Shown piece by piece: positions 1-9,087 of a stretch of DNA of 64,000 bases. The translations under genes and the position numbers were made by a program. The stretch's first letter is position 1, and each line of letters opens with the position of its first letter. The DNA is from Bacillota bacterium (GTDB lineage: Bacteria; Bacillota; Clostridia; Lachnospirales; Lachnospiraceae): positions 103,344 through 167,343 of the forward strand of contig JAEZGK010000077.1 of assembly GCA_023437365.1 (NCBI GenBank), given 5' to 3'. Below the pieces are notes generated by a model, which was not told the DNA's origin, ran no database searches, and saw only the letters and a list, made by a program, of their open reading frames with translations.

Positions 1-2
1 GC

Positions 3-449
3 TATCCGCTGGTATTTTGCTGCGGTATTGACGCAGGCTGTGAAGGATATATATTTATTCATAATAATATCTTAAGAGCAAGCAAAGCATTAAAGACCTC
101 GATGCGGTCTCCGCAGAAGGGGATCAGACTATATACAAGTATCACTATGGAAATATTTCAAAGTGAGCTTTCAGAAACTATTAAAAGAGAATATATTAAT
201 CGAATTTTTAAAGACAGCAGTATCGAGGAGATCGACCGATGGATTCAACTCCTGAATGTTTTTTATGAGGAAGAGGGATCTGTTAATGCTACTGCTCAAA
301 GGCTGTTTATGCATAAAAACACGTTACAGTATAAATTAAAAAAGATTAAAGAAAGAACCGGATATGATCCACGTTCTATACGCTATTCCTCCTTATTTTA
401 CAATGCAATTCATTTTTACCAGGACATTCACGATAACATAATTACTTAG
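3..449 (+). CDS. CdaR/PucR-type transcriptional regulator, C-terminal part
   Basis: The reading frame is open from the left edge, so only the last 148 codons of the gene are present. The C-terminal 60 residues form a PucR-type helix-turn-helix: an acidic FYEEEGSVNATAQRLFMHKN stretch followed by LQYKLKKIKERTGYDPR. This is the arrangement seen in sugar-diacid regulators (CdaR), which activate glycerate, glucarate or galactarate genes. The next gene on the same strand is a glycerate kinase, which supports that role. The Met at 102 is internal and is not the true start. The sensor domain lies outside the window, so the ligand (glycerate or diacid) is inferred. Confidence 0.8.
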   Translation, partial: YPLVFCCGIDAGCEGYIFIHNNILRASKALKTSMRSPQKGIRLYTSITMEIFQSELSETIKREYINRIFKDSSIEEIDRWIQLLNVFYEEEGSVNATAQRLFMHKNTLQYKLKKIKERTGYDPRSIRYSSLFYNAIHFYQDIHDNIIT

Positions 450-626
450 TGAACAGGGAAAAAATATATTGTGATAACTGTACCTTGATGTCTAATGTAA
501 CAATAATATGTGGGGTAATTCGTCTCTGATAACATAGACACCACCTCCGTGCCGATTTATAATGAAATAACATGAAACGACATCGAATACGTAGATGAAT
601 CATATGTAAAATTTAACACATAGGAG

Positions 627-661
627 AGGCTGTCAAGAACCGTATTATAATGCGACAGCCT
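627..661 (+). promoter_or_regulatory. Inverted repeat in front of glxK
   Basis: Perfect 8-bp arms AGGCTGTC (627-634) and GACAGCCT (654-661) enclose a 19-nt loop and end about 10 nt before the AAGGAGG ribosome binding site of glxK. It could be a CdaR operator or an mRNA hairpin that affects translation. No U-tract follows, so it is unlikely to be a terminator. Confidence 0.4.
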
Positions 662-683
662 ATCCCGATAAGGAGGACAATTT

Positions 684-1832
684 ATGAGCAAGTTTTTATT
701 GATTCCGGATTCCTTTAAAGGAACCATGAGTTCAGACGAGATCTGCTCAATTATGGAAAAAGCAATCAGACGGAATTATCCTGATGCCCAGACGATTTCT
801 ATACCGGTTGCGGACGGCGGTGAAGGCAGTGTGGAAGCCTTTCTGAAGGCAATGGGCGGTGAAAAAGTTACAGTTACAGTAAAGGGACCCTATTTTCAGG
901 ATATGGAAGCCTTCTATGGTATCATAGATCATGGAAGAACTGCTATCATTGAGATGGCTGCTTGTGCAGGGCTGCCACTTGTGGAGAATAACCCTGATCC
1001 GAGAAGGACGACTACCTACGGTGTGGGGCAGCTGATAGAAGCTGCAATATCACGTGGCTGTAAAAAGATTATTATGGGCTTGGGCGGTAGCTGTACGAAC
1101 GATGCCGGAGCCGGTGCTGCGGCTGCACTGGGAGTAAGCTTCATTAATTTTTCTGGCGATTCCTTTATTCCTACCGGTGGGACCTTAAAGGAGATTGCCC
1201 ATATTGATACCTCAAAGCTTCTGCCCTCCTTGAAGGAGATAGAGTTAGTCACCATGTGCGATATTGATAATCCGCTCTATGGCGAAAAAGGTGCGGCATA
1301 TGTATTTGCTCCTCAAAAGGGAGCTTCTCCCGAGGTCGTAAAGGAACTGGATGATAACCTAAGACATTTGGATCAGATCCTTCAAAAGGATTTAAAGCTG
1401 TATCTGGCAGATATTAAGGGAGCAGGATCTGCCGGAGGTATGGGCTGCGGAATGGTTGCATTTTTTGGCTCGACACTACAGATGGGTATTGAGACAGTAC
1501 TGGATACAGTCAAATTCGATGAATTATTAAAGGATACGGATTATGTTTTTAGTGGTGAGGGAAAGATTGATGCCCAGAGCATACGCGGTAAGGTAGTGAT
1601 CGGGATAGCAAAGCGAACAAAGAAGGCAAACGTACCGCTACTTGCATTTGTCGGGGATATCGGAGATGATGTTGAAGAAGCATATGAACTGGGCGTCACA
1701 GGGATCTTCAGCATTAACCGTGTCGCAATAGAATATCGGGAAGCCAAGAAGCGGGCCAGACAGGATCTGTTTTTAACAGTGGATAATCTGATGCGCTATA
1801 TGAAGGCTATGGAGACACTCCATAGAAAGTGA
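684..1832 (+). CDS. glxK: Glycerate kinase (type I, GlxK/GarK family)
   Basis: Phosphorylates D-glycerate with ATP to a phosphoglycerate (2-phosphoglycerate in this family), feeding glycerate from diacid or glyoxylate breakdown into lower glycolysis. The 382-aa length is normal for the family. Visible signatures are an N-terminal PDSFKGTMSS, ADGGEGS near residue 45, the glycine-rich GLGGSCTNDAGAG near 132-144, and SGEGKIDAQSIRGK near 290-303. The start has an ideal AAGGAGG site seven bases upstream. It lies 234 bp downstream of the CdaR-like gene on the same strand, which is the usual regulator-target pairing. A bidirectional terminator follows. Assignment is firm; the choice between glxK and garK as a name is convention. 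Confidence 0.93.
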   Translation: MSKFLLIPDSFKGTMSSDEICSIMEKAIRRNYPDAQTISIPVADGGEGSVEAFLKAMGGEKVTVTVKGPYFQDMEAFYGIIDHGRTAIIEMAACAGLPLVENNPDPRRTTTYGVGQLIEAAISRGCKKIIMGLGGSCTNDAGAGAAAALGVSFINFSGDSFIPTGGTLKEIAHIDTSKLLPSLKEIELVTMCDIDNPLYGEKGAAYVFAPQKGASPEVVKELDDNLRHLDQILQKDLKLYLADIKGAGSAGGMGCGMVAFFGSTLQMGIETVLDTVKFDELLKDTDYVFSGEGKIDAQSIRGKVVIGIAKRTKKANVPLLAFVGDIGDDVEEAYELGVTGIFSINRVAIEYREAKKRARQDLFLTVDNLMRYMKAMETLHRK

Positions 1833-1932
1833 AGTAGTCGGCATTTCTGCATTCGTAGGAAGCTAGAAGCCATAAGCTCTGATCGTGAATTGGAAACGGC
1901 TGTGGCAGGAATATTAGTTATCCGGAAGATTT

Positions 1933-1975
1933 AAGGGTGTGTCTCAAACAGAATATTAGTTTGAGACACACCCTT
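1933..1975. terminator. Bidirectional terminator between glxK and the ABC exporter
   Basis: A perfect 17-bp stem, AAGGGTGTGTCTCAAAC paired with GTTTGAGACACACCCTT, with a 9-nt loop. It sits between two convergent genes and has A/T-rich flanks on both sides. Confidence 0.8.
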
Positions 1976-2029
1976 GATTTACTGCTTATTACTTAACTTA
2001 GCCAGTGAATGCTGAAGGTATAGAATTCC

Positions 2030-3907
2030 TTATGCTGTCTGCTCAAATTGTGAATTGTACAGGTTAGCATAGAAACTGCCCTTTGCAAGCAACTCTGTAT
2101 GTGTACCCTGTTCTACGATGTCACCCTCATTCATGACAAGAATCCAATCTGCATCGCGGATGGTTGACAGGCGGTGAGCGATGATAAAGCTGGTTCTTCC
2201 CTTCATCAGGCTGTCCATTGCCCTTTGTATCATGATTTCGGTTCTGGTATCAACCGAACTGGTGGCTTCATCCAGAATCAAGATCTTTGGATCAGCCAGG
2301 ATAGCTCTTGCAATGGTCAGCAGCTGCTTCTGTCCCTGGGAGACATTGCTTGCTTCTTCATTTAATATCATCTGATAGCCGTCCGGAAGAGTAGAGATGA
2401 AGTGATGAACATGAGCCGCTTTGGCTGCTCTGATTACCTCTTCATCAGTTGCCTCCAGCTTGGAATAACGGATATTCTCCATAATGGTTCCGTTAAACAG
2501 CCAGGTATCCTGCAATACCATACCGAAGAGCTTTCGGAGGTCACTTCGGTCAAATTCCTGAATATTATGACCGTCGATTAATATAGTTCCGCTGTTAATG
2601 TCATAGAAACGCATCAATAGCTTAACCATTGTGGTTTTACCTGCACCGGTGGGACCGACGATAGCGATCTTCTGGCCTTTGTTTACCTTAGTGCTAAAGT
2701 CATTGATAATAATCTTATCCGGATGATATCCGAAATGTACATTCTTGAATTCAACATTACCAGCAATCCCTGTAATGGATACAGGATTTTCTATAGTCTG
2801 TACCTCTTCCTCTACAGCCAGAAATTCAAATACCCTTTCTGCTGCAGCGGCGGTTGACTGGAACATATTTGTCACCTGCATCAGCTGATTGATCGGCTGA
2901 GTGAAGAGGCGGATATACTGGAAGAAGGATTGAATCTGTCCAACCTGAATCTTGCCCTTGATAGCGAGATAACCGCCGAGTATAGCAACACCCACATATC
3001 CGATGTTACCGATGAACGACATGATCGGCATCATAAGGCCGGACAGGAACTGTGATTTCCAAGCGGCTTCATAAAGCTTCTCATTCTTTTCGGCAAATTC
3101 TTTCTGGGCTTCTTCCTCTTTATTGAATACCTTAACGATGTTATGTCCACCGTAAACCTCTTCCACCTGACCATTGACATGACCTAAATACTCCTGTTGC
3201 TGCTTAAAGTATTTCTGTGACTTCTTAATAACTTTGCCAACTACAATACCGGAGAGCGGAAGAATGACCAAGGCCAGCAAGGTCATCGGAACGCTAATTC
3301 TCAACATCATAATGAGAACACCGATAATTGAGACAACCGAAGTAATCAACTGTGATAAGCTTTGGTTTAAACTGGTGCCCAGAGTATCAATATCATTGGT
3401 TACTCTGGATAGGATTTCGCCATGGGAGGTAGTGTCAAAATAATTCATCGGCATCCGGTGAACCTTTTCCGAGATATCTTTACGGAACTTATAGGTTACC
3501 TTTTGAGCAATACCGTTCATAATCCAGCCCTGAACAAAGGAGAACAGGGCGCTGACACCGTACAGGGTAATCAGGGTGATCAGAATCCTCGCTACCTTAT
3601 CGAAATTGATTCCTCCCCCGCCACTTAACTTACTGAGCAGTCCATTGAAGATTTCTGTGGTAGCATCACCCATGATGGTCGGGCCGATGATGGAGAATAT
3701 CGTACTGCCTATGGCAAAAATAAGCATGATAAGAAAACCGATCCTATATTTTGAAAGGCTTGCAACCAGTTTCTTCATGGTCCCTTTGAAATCCTTAGCC
3801 TTTTCTCCGGGCATCATCCCGGGAGGCCCTCCGGGACCTATTCCTGTCCTTTTCCTTCCGGGAGCAGGTGTCTTAGGAGTTTCTTCTCTGTTATCTTCTC
3901 TACTCAT
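2030..3907 (-). CDS. ABC exporter half-transporter, canonical-site subunit
   Basis: A 625-aa fused membrane-ATPase protein of the multidrug exporter family. A Pro/Gly-rich cytoplasmic N-terminus (about 45 aa) is followed by a six-helix transmembrane domain and a C-terminal nucleotide-binding domain with Walker A GPTGAGKTT, signature NVSQGQKQ, Walker B ILILDEATSSVD with the catalytic Glu intact, and H-loop IIAHRLST. It overlaps the upstream 747-aa partner by 8 nt (ATGAGTAG), indicating translational coupling. The pair resembles heterodimeric exporters such as TM287/TM288 or LmrCD, with this protein as the subunit carrying the complete catalytic motifs. The substrate is unknown; control by the adjacent MarR protein suggests a toxic compound. 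A shorter start is possible but less likely. Confidence 0.9.
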   Translation of the reverse strand: MSREDNREETPKTPAPGRKRTGIGPGGPPGMMPGEKAKDFKGTMKKLVASLSKYRIGFLIMLIFAIGSTIFSIIGPTIMGDATTEIFNGLLSKLSGGGGINFDKVARILITLITLYGVSALFSFVQGWIMNGIAQKVTYKFRKDISEKVHRMPMNYFDTTSHGEILSRVTNDIDTLGTSLNQSLSQLITSVVSIIGVLIMMLRISVPMTLLALVILPLSGIVVGKVIKKSQKYFKQQQEYLGHVNGQVEEVYGGHNIVKVFNKEEEAQKEFAEKNEKLYEAAWKSQFLSGLMMPIMSFIGNIGYVGVAILGGYLAIKGKIQVGQIQSFFQYIRLFTQPINQLMQVTNMFQSTAAAAERVFEFLAVEEEVQTIENPVSITGIAGNVEFKNVHFGYHPDKIIINDFSTKVNKGQKIAIVGPTGAGKTTMVKLLMRFYDINSGTILIDGHNIQEFDRSDLRKLFGMVLQDTWLFNGTIMENIRYSKLEATDEEVIRAAKAAHVHHFISTLPDGYQMILNEEASNVSQGQKQLLTIARAILADPKILILDEATSSVDTRTEIMIQRAMDSLMKGRTSFIIAHRLSTIRDADWILVMNEGDIVEQGTHTELLAKGSFYANLYNSQFEQTA

Positions 3908-6143
3908 AACTCAATTCCTCCTCTGATAATTGGGAAGAAGCAATCTGCTGATATACTTCGCAATTCTTTAATAGCTCTCTATGGGTTCCTTTCCCTACGA
4001 TGTGTCCGTCATCCAGTACAAGGATTTGCTCTGCATTCATGATGGTACTGATACGCTGTGCGACAATCAGGACGGTACTGTCGGAAAGCTCCTCCTTCAG
4101 AGTCTTTCGAAGCTTCGCATCTGTCTTATAATCCAGAGCTGAAAAGCTGTCATCAAATATATAGAGTTCCGGTTTTCTGGCAATTGCCCGGGCAATAGAA
4201 AGTCTCTGCTTCTGACCACCGGATACATTCGTTCCTCCTTGGGAAATCGGAGCTTCATAGCCCTCCGACTTGCCCTCGATGAATTCCTCGGCTTGTGCTA
4301 TTCTTGCGGCAAGCTTTACCTCCTCCGTTGAGGCTTTTGGAGCACCGAACTTGATATTAGATTCTATGGTTCCGGTGAATAGGGTACCCTTCTGAGGGAT
4401 GTAACCGAGTTTTTCGCGGAGGGTATGTTGTTTTAGCTTTGTAATATCTGTTCCATTCAGTAGAATCGTACCGCCTGTGGCATCGTAAAATCTGGGGATC
4501 AGATTAATCAGGGTTGATTTTCCGCTGCCCGTACTGCCTATGATAGCAGTTGTTTCACCGGGTTTGGCTGTAAAGCTGATATCGGAAAGTACATCCGCCT
4601 CCGCATTCGGATAACGGAAGGAAACATTTTTGAACTCCAGTAATCCATGATAAGACGAATTCATTGGCTGTTCTGTCGCGGGGTCTGAAATTGTTGTATT
4701 TGTTTTCAATATTTCATCAATACGACCTGCAGAAACTGCTGCACGGGGGTAGATGATGGAGATCATCGTAAGCATCAGGAAGGACATGATGATTTGCATC
4801 GTGTATTGGATAAATGCGATCATATCCCCGACCTGCATTGAGCCGGCATCGATCTTATGCGCTCCAACCCAGATGATCAGGATGGAAGTTAAGTTCATCA
4901 GGAGCATCAGGATCGGGAAGAGAAAGGTCATGACACGGCTGACAAAGAGCGTGTTTTTGGTCAAATCAACATTGGCTTTATCAAATCTTTTCTCCTCATA
5001 CTTAACGGTACTGAACGCACGGATAACCGGAAGACCAGTAATGATTTCACGCATAACCAGGTTGATGCGGTCAATCAGCTTCTGCATCAGTTTAAACTTC
5101 GGCATTGCCACGATTAGAAGAATGCCCATCAGAAGCAGGATTGCAGCTACACTGAGGATTAATATCCAGGACATGGATACATTGGTGTTGACAATCTTAA
5201 GGATACCGCCGATTGCCAGGATAGGAGCGTAAATAACGATTCTTATCAGAATAACAATCAGGTTCTGCACCTGTTGGATGTCATTGGTACTTCTGGTGAT
5301 CAGGGAAGCAGTGGAGAACTGATCCATCTCTCTGTTGGAGAAGGACAGTACCTTGCTAAATACATTGCTTCGTAAGTCCCGGCCCATTTTAGCTGCTACT
5401 CTGGAGGCGCAGAAGGTTACCAGAATGGAAGCAATCATTGCAGCAAGCGCAATTCCTATCATCTTTAGTCCGACGATCAGCAGATAATTCGTCTGGATAC
5501 GATTGATATTTATACCGATTGCCTGATACTCGGCTTTAATATAGGCTCCCGCGCTTGCAGTCATAATCATAGAGGATAAGGCTTCTGTCTGCTTTCTGAT
5601 ACCTGTTACCAAGGCGGATTTATTTTCCGCCGGTAGCATGGACAAAATAGCAAAGATATCTGAGTTACCCTGAGTCAGCTGCTTCGGAAGAATAGCCAGT
5701 ACCTTTTCCTGCATCGCTTGTGATGAGGCATTGTCTCCTTCAAAGGCAAGTACCAGTATCATGGGAACGGACAGGGCAGCTGCAACAGAGGCCTCCTCCT
5801 CTCCGTCCCAGAGCAGAAGTGTCTCTGAGCTTAAGGCAGGATATTTGTCCAGATAATCCTTCCATTCCTGATCCGTGGTGTTATCCTGGGTGAGGGGGGA
5901 GAAGTGGGGAGATACAATGTTTTTCTCTTCCTCTGTCATAAACAGAGTCAATCGATCCATCTCGGATTGACGGATTACTGTTGGGACAGTATCGTTGATA
6001 CCATTCTTGCCGATACCGACATTAATGATATCGGATGTATAGGTAGGCAGGGACAAATCGCAGGCTGCCTGTAATATCAAAAGGAACACAACAAACATCA
6101 GCACTGCGTTCGACTTTCTCATAAATTTAAGTAGCTTAAGCAT
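3900..6143 (-). CDS. ABC exporter half-transporter, degenerate-site subunit
   Basis: A 747-aa membrane-ATPase protein, longer than usual because about 190 residues (roughly 25-220) are inserted between transmembrane helices 1 and 2, probably an extracytoplasmic domain. The ATPase domain has Walker A GSTGSGKST and signature NVSGGQKQR, but Walker B reads YIFDDSFSALD (Asp in place of catalytic Glu) and the H-loop reads IVAQRIST (Gln in place of His). These changes are the hallmark of the non-hydrolysing site in heterodimeric exporters. It lies 39 bp downstream of the MarR gene and overlaps the 625-aa partner, so the three form one operon. Substrate not predictable. Confidence 0.9.
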   Translation of the reverse strand: MLKLLKFMRKSNAVLMFVVFLLILQAACDLSLPTYTSDIINVGIGKNGINDTVPTVIRQSEMDRLTLFMTEEEKNIVSPHFSPLTQDNTTDQEWKDYLDKYPALSSETLLLWDGEEEASVAAALSVPMILVLAFEGDNASSQAMQEKVLAILPKQLTQGNSDIFAILSMLPAENKSALVTGIRKQTEALSSMIMTASAGAYIKAEYQAIGININRIQTNYLLIVGLKMIGIALAAMIASILVTFCASRVAAKMGRDLRSNVFSKVLSFSNREMDQFSTASLITRSTNDIQQVQNLIVILIRIVIYAPILAIGGILKIVNTNVSMSWILILSVAAILLLMGILLIVAMPKFKLMQKLIDRINLVMREIITGLPVIRAFSTVKYEEKRFDKANVDLTKNTLFVSRVMTFLFPILMLLMNLTSILIIWVGAHKIDAGSMQVGDMIAFIQYTMQIIMSFLMLTMISIIYPRAAVSAGRIDEILKTNTTISDPATEQPMNSSYHGLLEFKNVSFRYPNAEADVLSDISFTAKPGETTAIIGSTGSGKSTLINLIPRFYDATGGTILLNGTDITKLKQHTLREKLGYIPQKGTLFTGTIESNIKFGAPKASTEEVKLAARIAQAEEFIEGKSEGYEAPISQGGTNVSGGQKQRLSIARAIARKPELYIFDDSFSALDYKTDAKLRKTLKEELSDSTVLIVAQRISTIMNAEQILVLDDGHIVGKGTHRELLKNCEVYQQIASSQLSEEELSYE

Positions 6144-6182
6144 ATAAATTCCTTTCTTAATAGAATGAGGTATTAGGATATT

Positions 6183-6605
6183 TTATTTCAGATTGTTTCG
6201 TGCTTTTTCTATCAGCAGCAGTAGGGTATGCAGCTCCTCCTCGCTAAAGCCCTGAAAGAGCTCATCAGTCATTTTCTCAATTAAATCATCGGAATGCTCA
6301 GCGAACCTTCGTCCTTCCTGCGTAAGATAGACGCGTAAGATACGTTTATCCGCTTCATCCGGCACCCGATAAACTAAATTGTGGGCTTCCAGCTTGTTTA
6401 GCATACCTGTAATCGTAGCAGGTTTCACACAGTTCTTACTTGACAATTCCTTCTGGGTTATTCCCTCGTGAGCTTTGATCAGAGAGAGTAATTTTGGCTG
6501 ACCGGGATAGACGTGTTTATCCCCCACCTTATGATAAGTACGTTGATGCAGTAGCTTCATAATTTCTGAGAAAGCTCCCAGAAGCTGTTTTACCTCAGCT
6601 TTCAT
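6183..6605 (-). CDS. MarR-family transcriptional regulator
   Basis: A 140-aa winged-helix protein with the MarR layout: N-terminal dimerisation helix, HTH (GITQKELSSKNCVKPATITG), a wing containing RVPDEADKRILRVYLT with the typical D-x-R basic hairpin, and C-terminal helices. It is the first gene of the operon encoding the heterodimeric ABC exporter. A perfect 20-bp palindrome overlaps its expected transcription start, so it very likely represses itself and the exporter until a ligand binds. The start is supported by a GGAGGAG site upstream. Confidence 0.92.
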   Translation of the reverse strand: MKAEVKQLLGAFSEIMKLLHQRTYHKVGDKHVYPGQPKLLSLIKAHEGITQKELSSKNCVKPATITGMLNKLEAHNLVYRVPDEADKRILRVYLTQEGRRFAEHSDDLIEKMTDELFQGFSEEELHTLLLLIEKARNNLK

Positions 6606-6675
6606 TATTTCCGATATCTCCTCCTTAAATCAATTTCCTTCAAAACACTTGTATTAATATTCCTTCCTGTCAAAA

Positions 6676-6695
6676 TTAATTAGGTACCTAATTAA
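6676..6695 (-). promoter_or_regulatory. Perfect palindromic operator, probable MarR site
   Basis: TTAATTAGGTACCTAATTAA is its own reverse complement over 20 bp. It begins about 12 nt downstream of the -10 box of the promoter at 6708-6735, on top of the likely start site, which is where a repressor would block transcription. Confidence 0.75.
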
Positions 6696-6707
6696 ATAAT
6701 AGAATGT

Positions 6708-6735
6708 ATTATAACATATGGGAAATATATGTCAA
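6708..6735 (-). promoter_or_regulatory. Sigma-A promoter of the marR-ABC operon
   Basis: On the minus strand the -35 box TTGACA (6730-6735) and -10 box TATAAT (6708-6713) both match consensus, with a 16-bp spacer. Confidence 0.8.
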
Positions 6736-7036
6736 TCACTATAATTCTTAATTTTTTCATAAGCTTGTGAAGAAGCGTGTAAGAAACATGAGTCAGTAAT
6801 GAAGTATTGGTTAGAAGAAATACTTGTCAAAGATTAAGTAAAAAAACGTGAACAAATTGAAGTTATAATAAAAAGAAGAAACAATCAAAGAGAAGGATAA
6901 ATCAAAGAAGAATTTAGTAAGAAGAAGGACTCAATAAAATAAGGGTATCTGAATTTCACCTTATGCACTAAATCAGTAATCTATGCTATCGCGGTGAAAT
7001 TCATACCCCTCTTCTTTAGACGAATAGTTGTTTGTA
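6736..7036. other. A/T-rich gap upstream of the marR promoter
   Basis: No gene is visible. The stretch is A-rich, with a 7-bp inverted repeat (AAGTATT/AATACTT, near 6800-6826) and, at the right end, the terminator of the membrane protein gene at 7037-7723. Confidence 0.5.
6943..7008 (-). terminator. Long-loop terminator of the 228-aa membrane protein gene
   Basis: Arms GGTATGAATTTCACC-like (7008-6993) and GGTGAAATTCAGATACCC (6960-6943) pair with a 2-nt bulge and a 32-nt loop. On the minus strand the stem is followed by TTATTTTATT. Confidence 0.55.
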
Positions 7037-7723
7037 TTATAAACCATGTCTGATGACGGTAACAGTACTCTTATCATTAAACAATTCGTATTTCACATCC
7101 TCGAACTGCCATTTTGCCGGCGGGAAGCTGTACAGTGCTTCGGTGTTCAGTGTGTCAATTATAATCTGCTGGTTTACATTCAAAGTGTTTGAATAGTTGT
7201 GTGTATGATATTTTGGTTCAAATTCATAACACGATATTCCAGTATATTTACTTAACGCTTCAGGCAGATATACGCGTATGCCGAATTCATTATCATAAAA
7301 GCTGTAACTTTTTAATACCAGGCTTACATCAATTATGGTGGTACCATTCACTTGACTAAGAGAAATTTCTGAATCTTTTATATCCACAGAATGAACGCCG
7401 CCCCTCGCGGCAGTATAATAAGCTATCCTGGCGAAATCAATGGTCAAATTCATTAAGGGGATAATGATCAGAAGGATATATATTAGACCTAGGATTCTCA
7501 TATGTCTTCGAAATCGCTCGGTAGTCATAACACCATAAATTCCTATGATAAACATAGCCAGTAATATGATATTTGCAGGGTAAAGGATACTGCTGTCGAG
7601 GTGTATGGGGCGAATAATATATTGGAGGATCGAGTAGGAATCATGTGGCAGCGGATAGCGCAATGCTACGGCTAAGAAAATCACACCTAAGTTTATCATT
7701 AATCTTCTATCATCTTTTTTCAT
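7037..7723 (-). CDS. Membrane protein of unknown function
   Basis: I do not recognise this 228-aa protein. The start was set at 7723 because AGAAGGGAGGGAG lies seven bases before that ATG; the longer frame to 7780 lacks a good site. Three hydrophobic segments are visible in the first half (around residues 8-25, 42-65 and 74-98), then a soluble C-terminal region of about 120 residues rich in beta-type sequence, containing VNGTTIIDVSLVLKSYSFYD. The topology suggests a membrane-anchored extracytoplasmic domain. It is transcribed alone and has its own terminator. Confidence 0.7.
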   Translation of the reverse strand: MKKDDRRLMINLGVIFLAVALRYPLPHDSYSILQYIIRPIHLDSSILYPANIILLAMFIIGIYGVMTTERFRRHMRILGLIYILLIIIPLMNLTIDFARIAYYTAARGGVHSVDIKDSEISLSQVNGTTIIDVSLVLKSYSFYDNEFGIRVYLPEALSKYTGISCYEFEPKYHTHNYSNTLNVNQQIIIDTLNTEALYSFPPAKWQFEDVKYELFNDKSTVTVIRHGL

Positions 7724-7978
7724 GAATACTCCCTCCCTTCTATAATTGCGGATGTAGTACCTCATAACAGCTTCGAGCACTTGCTATTATACAGTATAAT
7801 ACTGGAGATTACCACAGAATGTTTTCTAGGGAGCTTGACTTACCTATGGATATAAAGAATTCAGAGCCTTACCGGTTGCGGATTTTATTAGGGCGTGGTA
7901 ATATAAGGAAATCATTGTGTCTGCTAATCAGACATTTTAGGATATACGCATAGATATATACAGAAAATAGGGGGAAAT

Positions 7979-8941
7979 ATGGACGGAGAAAGGTTTGTAA
8001 TGGATGATAGGAAATTAATTAAGAAGGATGTCAATTTATTTATCGGAGGACTTTTCCTGTATTTACTCATCGGGTTGATCGCCTTCCTGATTTATTCAAT
8101 TGGTTATGTGGTAATAGGAATTTTCGTAAAAGGAGAAACCATAACTGCATTATCTGCAGCAATAGTCAAGGATATGACAGAGACAGGCATTCCTTATCTG
8201 ATCAATATTATATTTGGAATTCCGATTTTATTTCTACTCTTTCAGAGAGTAGTACGTAAAAAACTGACGGAAATCAACAAAGCAATGCATTGGTCGGATT
8301 TTTTTATGCTGCTTTGCTGCTTTATGAGCGTACAGGTTGTCAGTCTGCTGATCGACACCGGGGCAGAAAAGCTATTTAATCAGTTTGGTTATACGCTCCG
8401 CAGTGCAATCGAGAGTGCCAGTTCACAAAGTACAACAATATCCATGTTTCTCTATGCTTCTATCCTTGGACCGATTGTTGAGGAGATTATCTTCCGTGGA
8501 CTTGTGATGAGAGGTTTAGAGAGATATGGGAAACAGTTGGCAATTGTAGTTTCAGCTATCATTTTCGGAGCTTATCATGGTAATCTTGTACAAGGGATCT
8601 TTGCATTTTTTGTAGGCGTTGTTCTTGGGTATGTTACGATGGAATATTCCCTTAAGTGGGCTATAATACTTCATGTGATTAATAATTGCCTGTTCAATGA
8701 TCTGCTGTCTTTTGCTGTATCCGGATTAAATTCTGCGACACAGACGATGATATTCTTATTCATTGAAGGATTTTTCGGGCTAAGCACATTGGTAATCGTT
8801 ACAATAAAACGCAAGGAGATTGCTGCGTTTTTCAAGGCAAACAAGGCCTTTGGGTTAAAGCATGCTTTGAGCTCCTTCGGAATGATCGCCTTCCTGATCG
8901 TAATGTTCCTGCTTTCGCTGACAGGGATAGAAAAAATATAG
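7979..8941 (+). CDS. CPBP-family intramembrane metalloprotease
   Basis: A 320-aa polytopic membrane protein with about eight hydrophobic segments. It carries the Abi/CPBP (Rce1-like) motifs: EEIIFRG around residue 168 (paired glutamates and arginine), FGAYHG around 197, and a final membrane helix with HVINN near residue 230. Members of this family are membrane proteases, often linked to prenyl-protein processing or bacteriocin self-immunity; here no bacteriocin genes are adjacent, so the role is open. GGGGG lies upstream of the first ATG; a second in-frame ATG at 8000 with AAAGG is also possible. Confidence 0.88.
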   Translation: MDGERFVMDDRKLIKKDVNLFIGGLFLYLLIGLIAFLIYSIGYVVIGIFVKGETITALSAAIVKDMTETGIPYLINIIFGIPILFLLFQRVVRKKLTEINKAMHWSDFFMLLCCFMSVQVVSLLIDTGAEKLFNQFGYTLRSAIESASSQSTTISMFLYASILGPIVEEIIFRGLVMRGLERYGKQLAIVVSAIIFGAYHGNLVQGIFAFFVGVVLGYVTMEYSLKWAIILHVINNCLFNDLLSFAVSGLNSATQTMIFLFIEGFFGLSTLVIVTIKRKEIAAFFKANKAFGLKHALSSFGMIAFLIVMFLLSLTGIEKI

Positions 8942-8982
8942 CTACCCAAAACAATGTTCGATAAAAGCAAATCATAAATAGA

Positions 8983-9010
8983 TTGCTTACATTAATATAA
9001 CTGATATAAT
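8983..9010 (+). promoter_or_regulatory. fosX promoter within an inverted repeat
   Basis: TTGCTT (8983-8988) and TATAAT (9005-9010) are separated by 16 bp. Perfect 8-bp arms GATTGCTT (8981-8988) and AAGCAATC (9012-9019) bracket the promoter core, a plausible repressor site. Confidence 0.55.
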
Positions 9011-9087
9011 AAAGCAATCAATAAATAAGTATTGTAATTTAAGCAGGAGCAGAAAATCTATATTAGATTGAAATGGAGAAAAATAGT

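Noticed and set aside
3576..3926. 116-codon plus-strand frame opposite the ABC exporter gene
   Set aside because: It is antisense to a conserved coding region and its composition follows the complementary codons.
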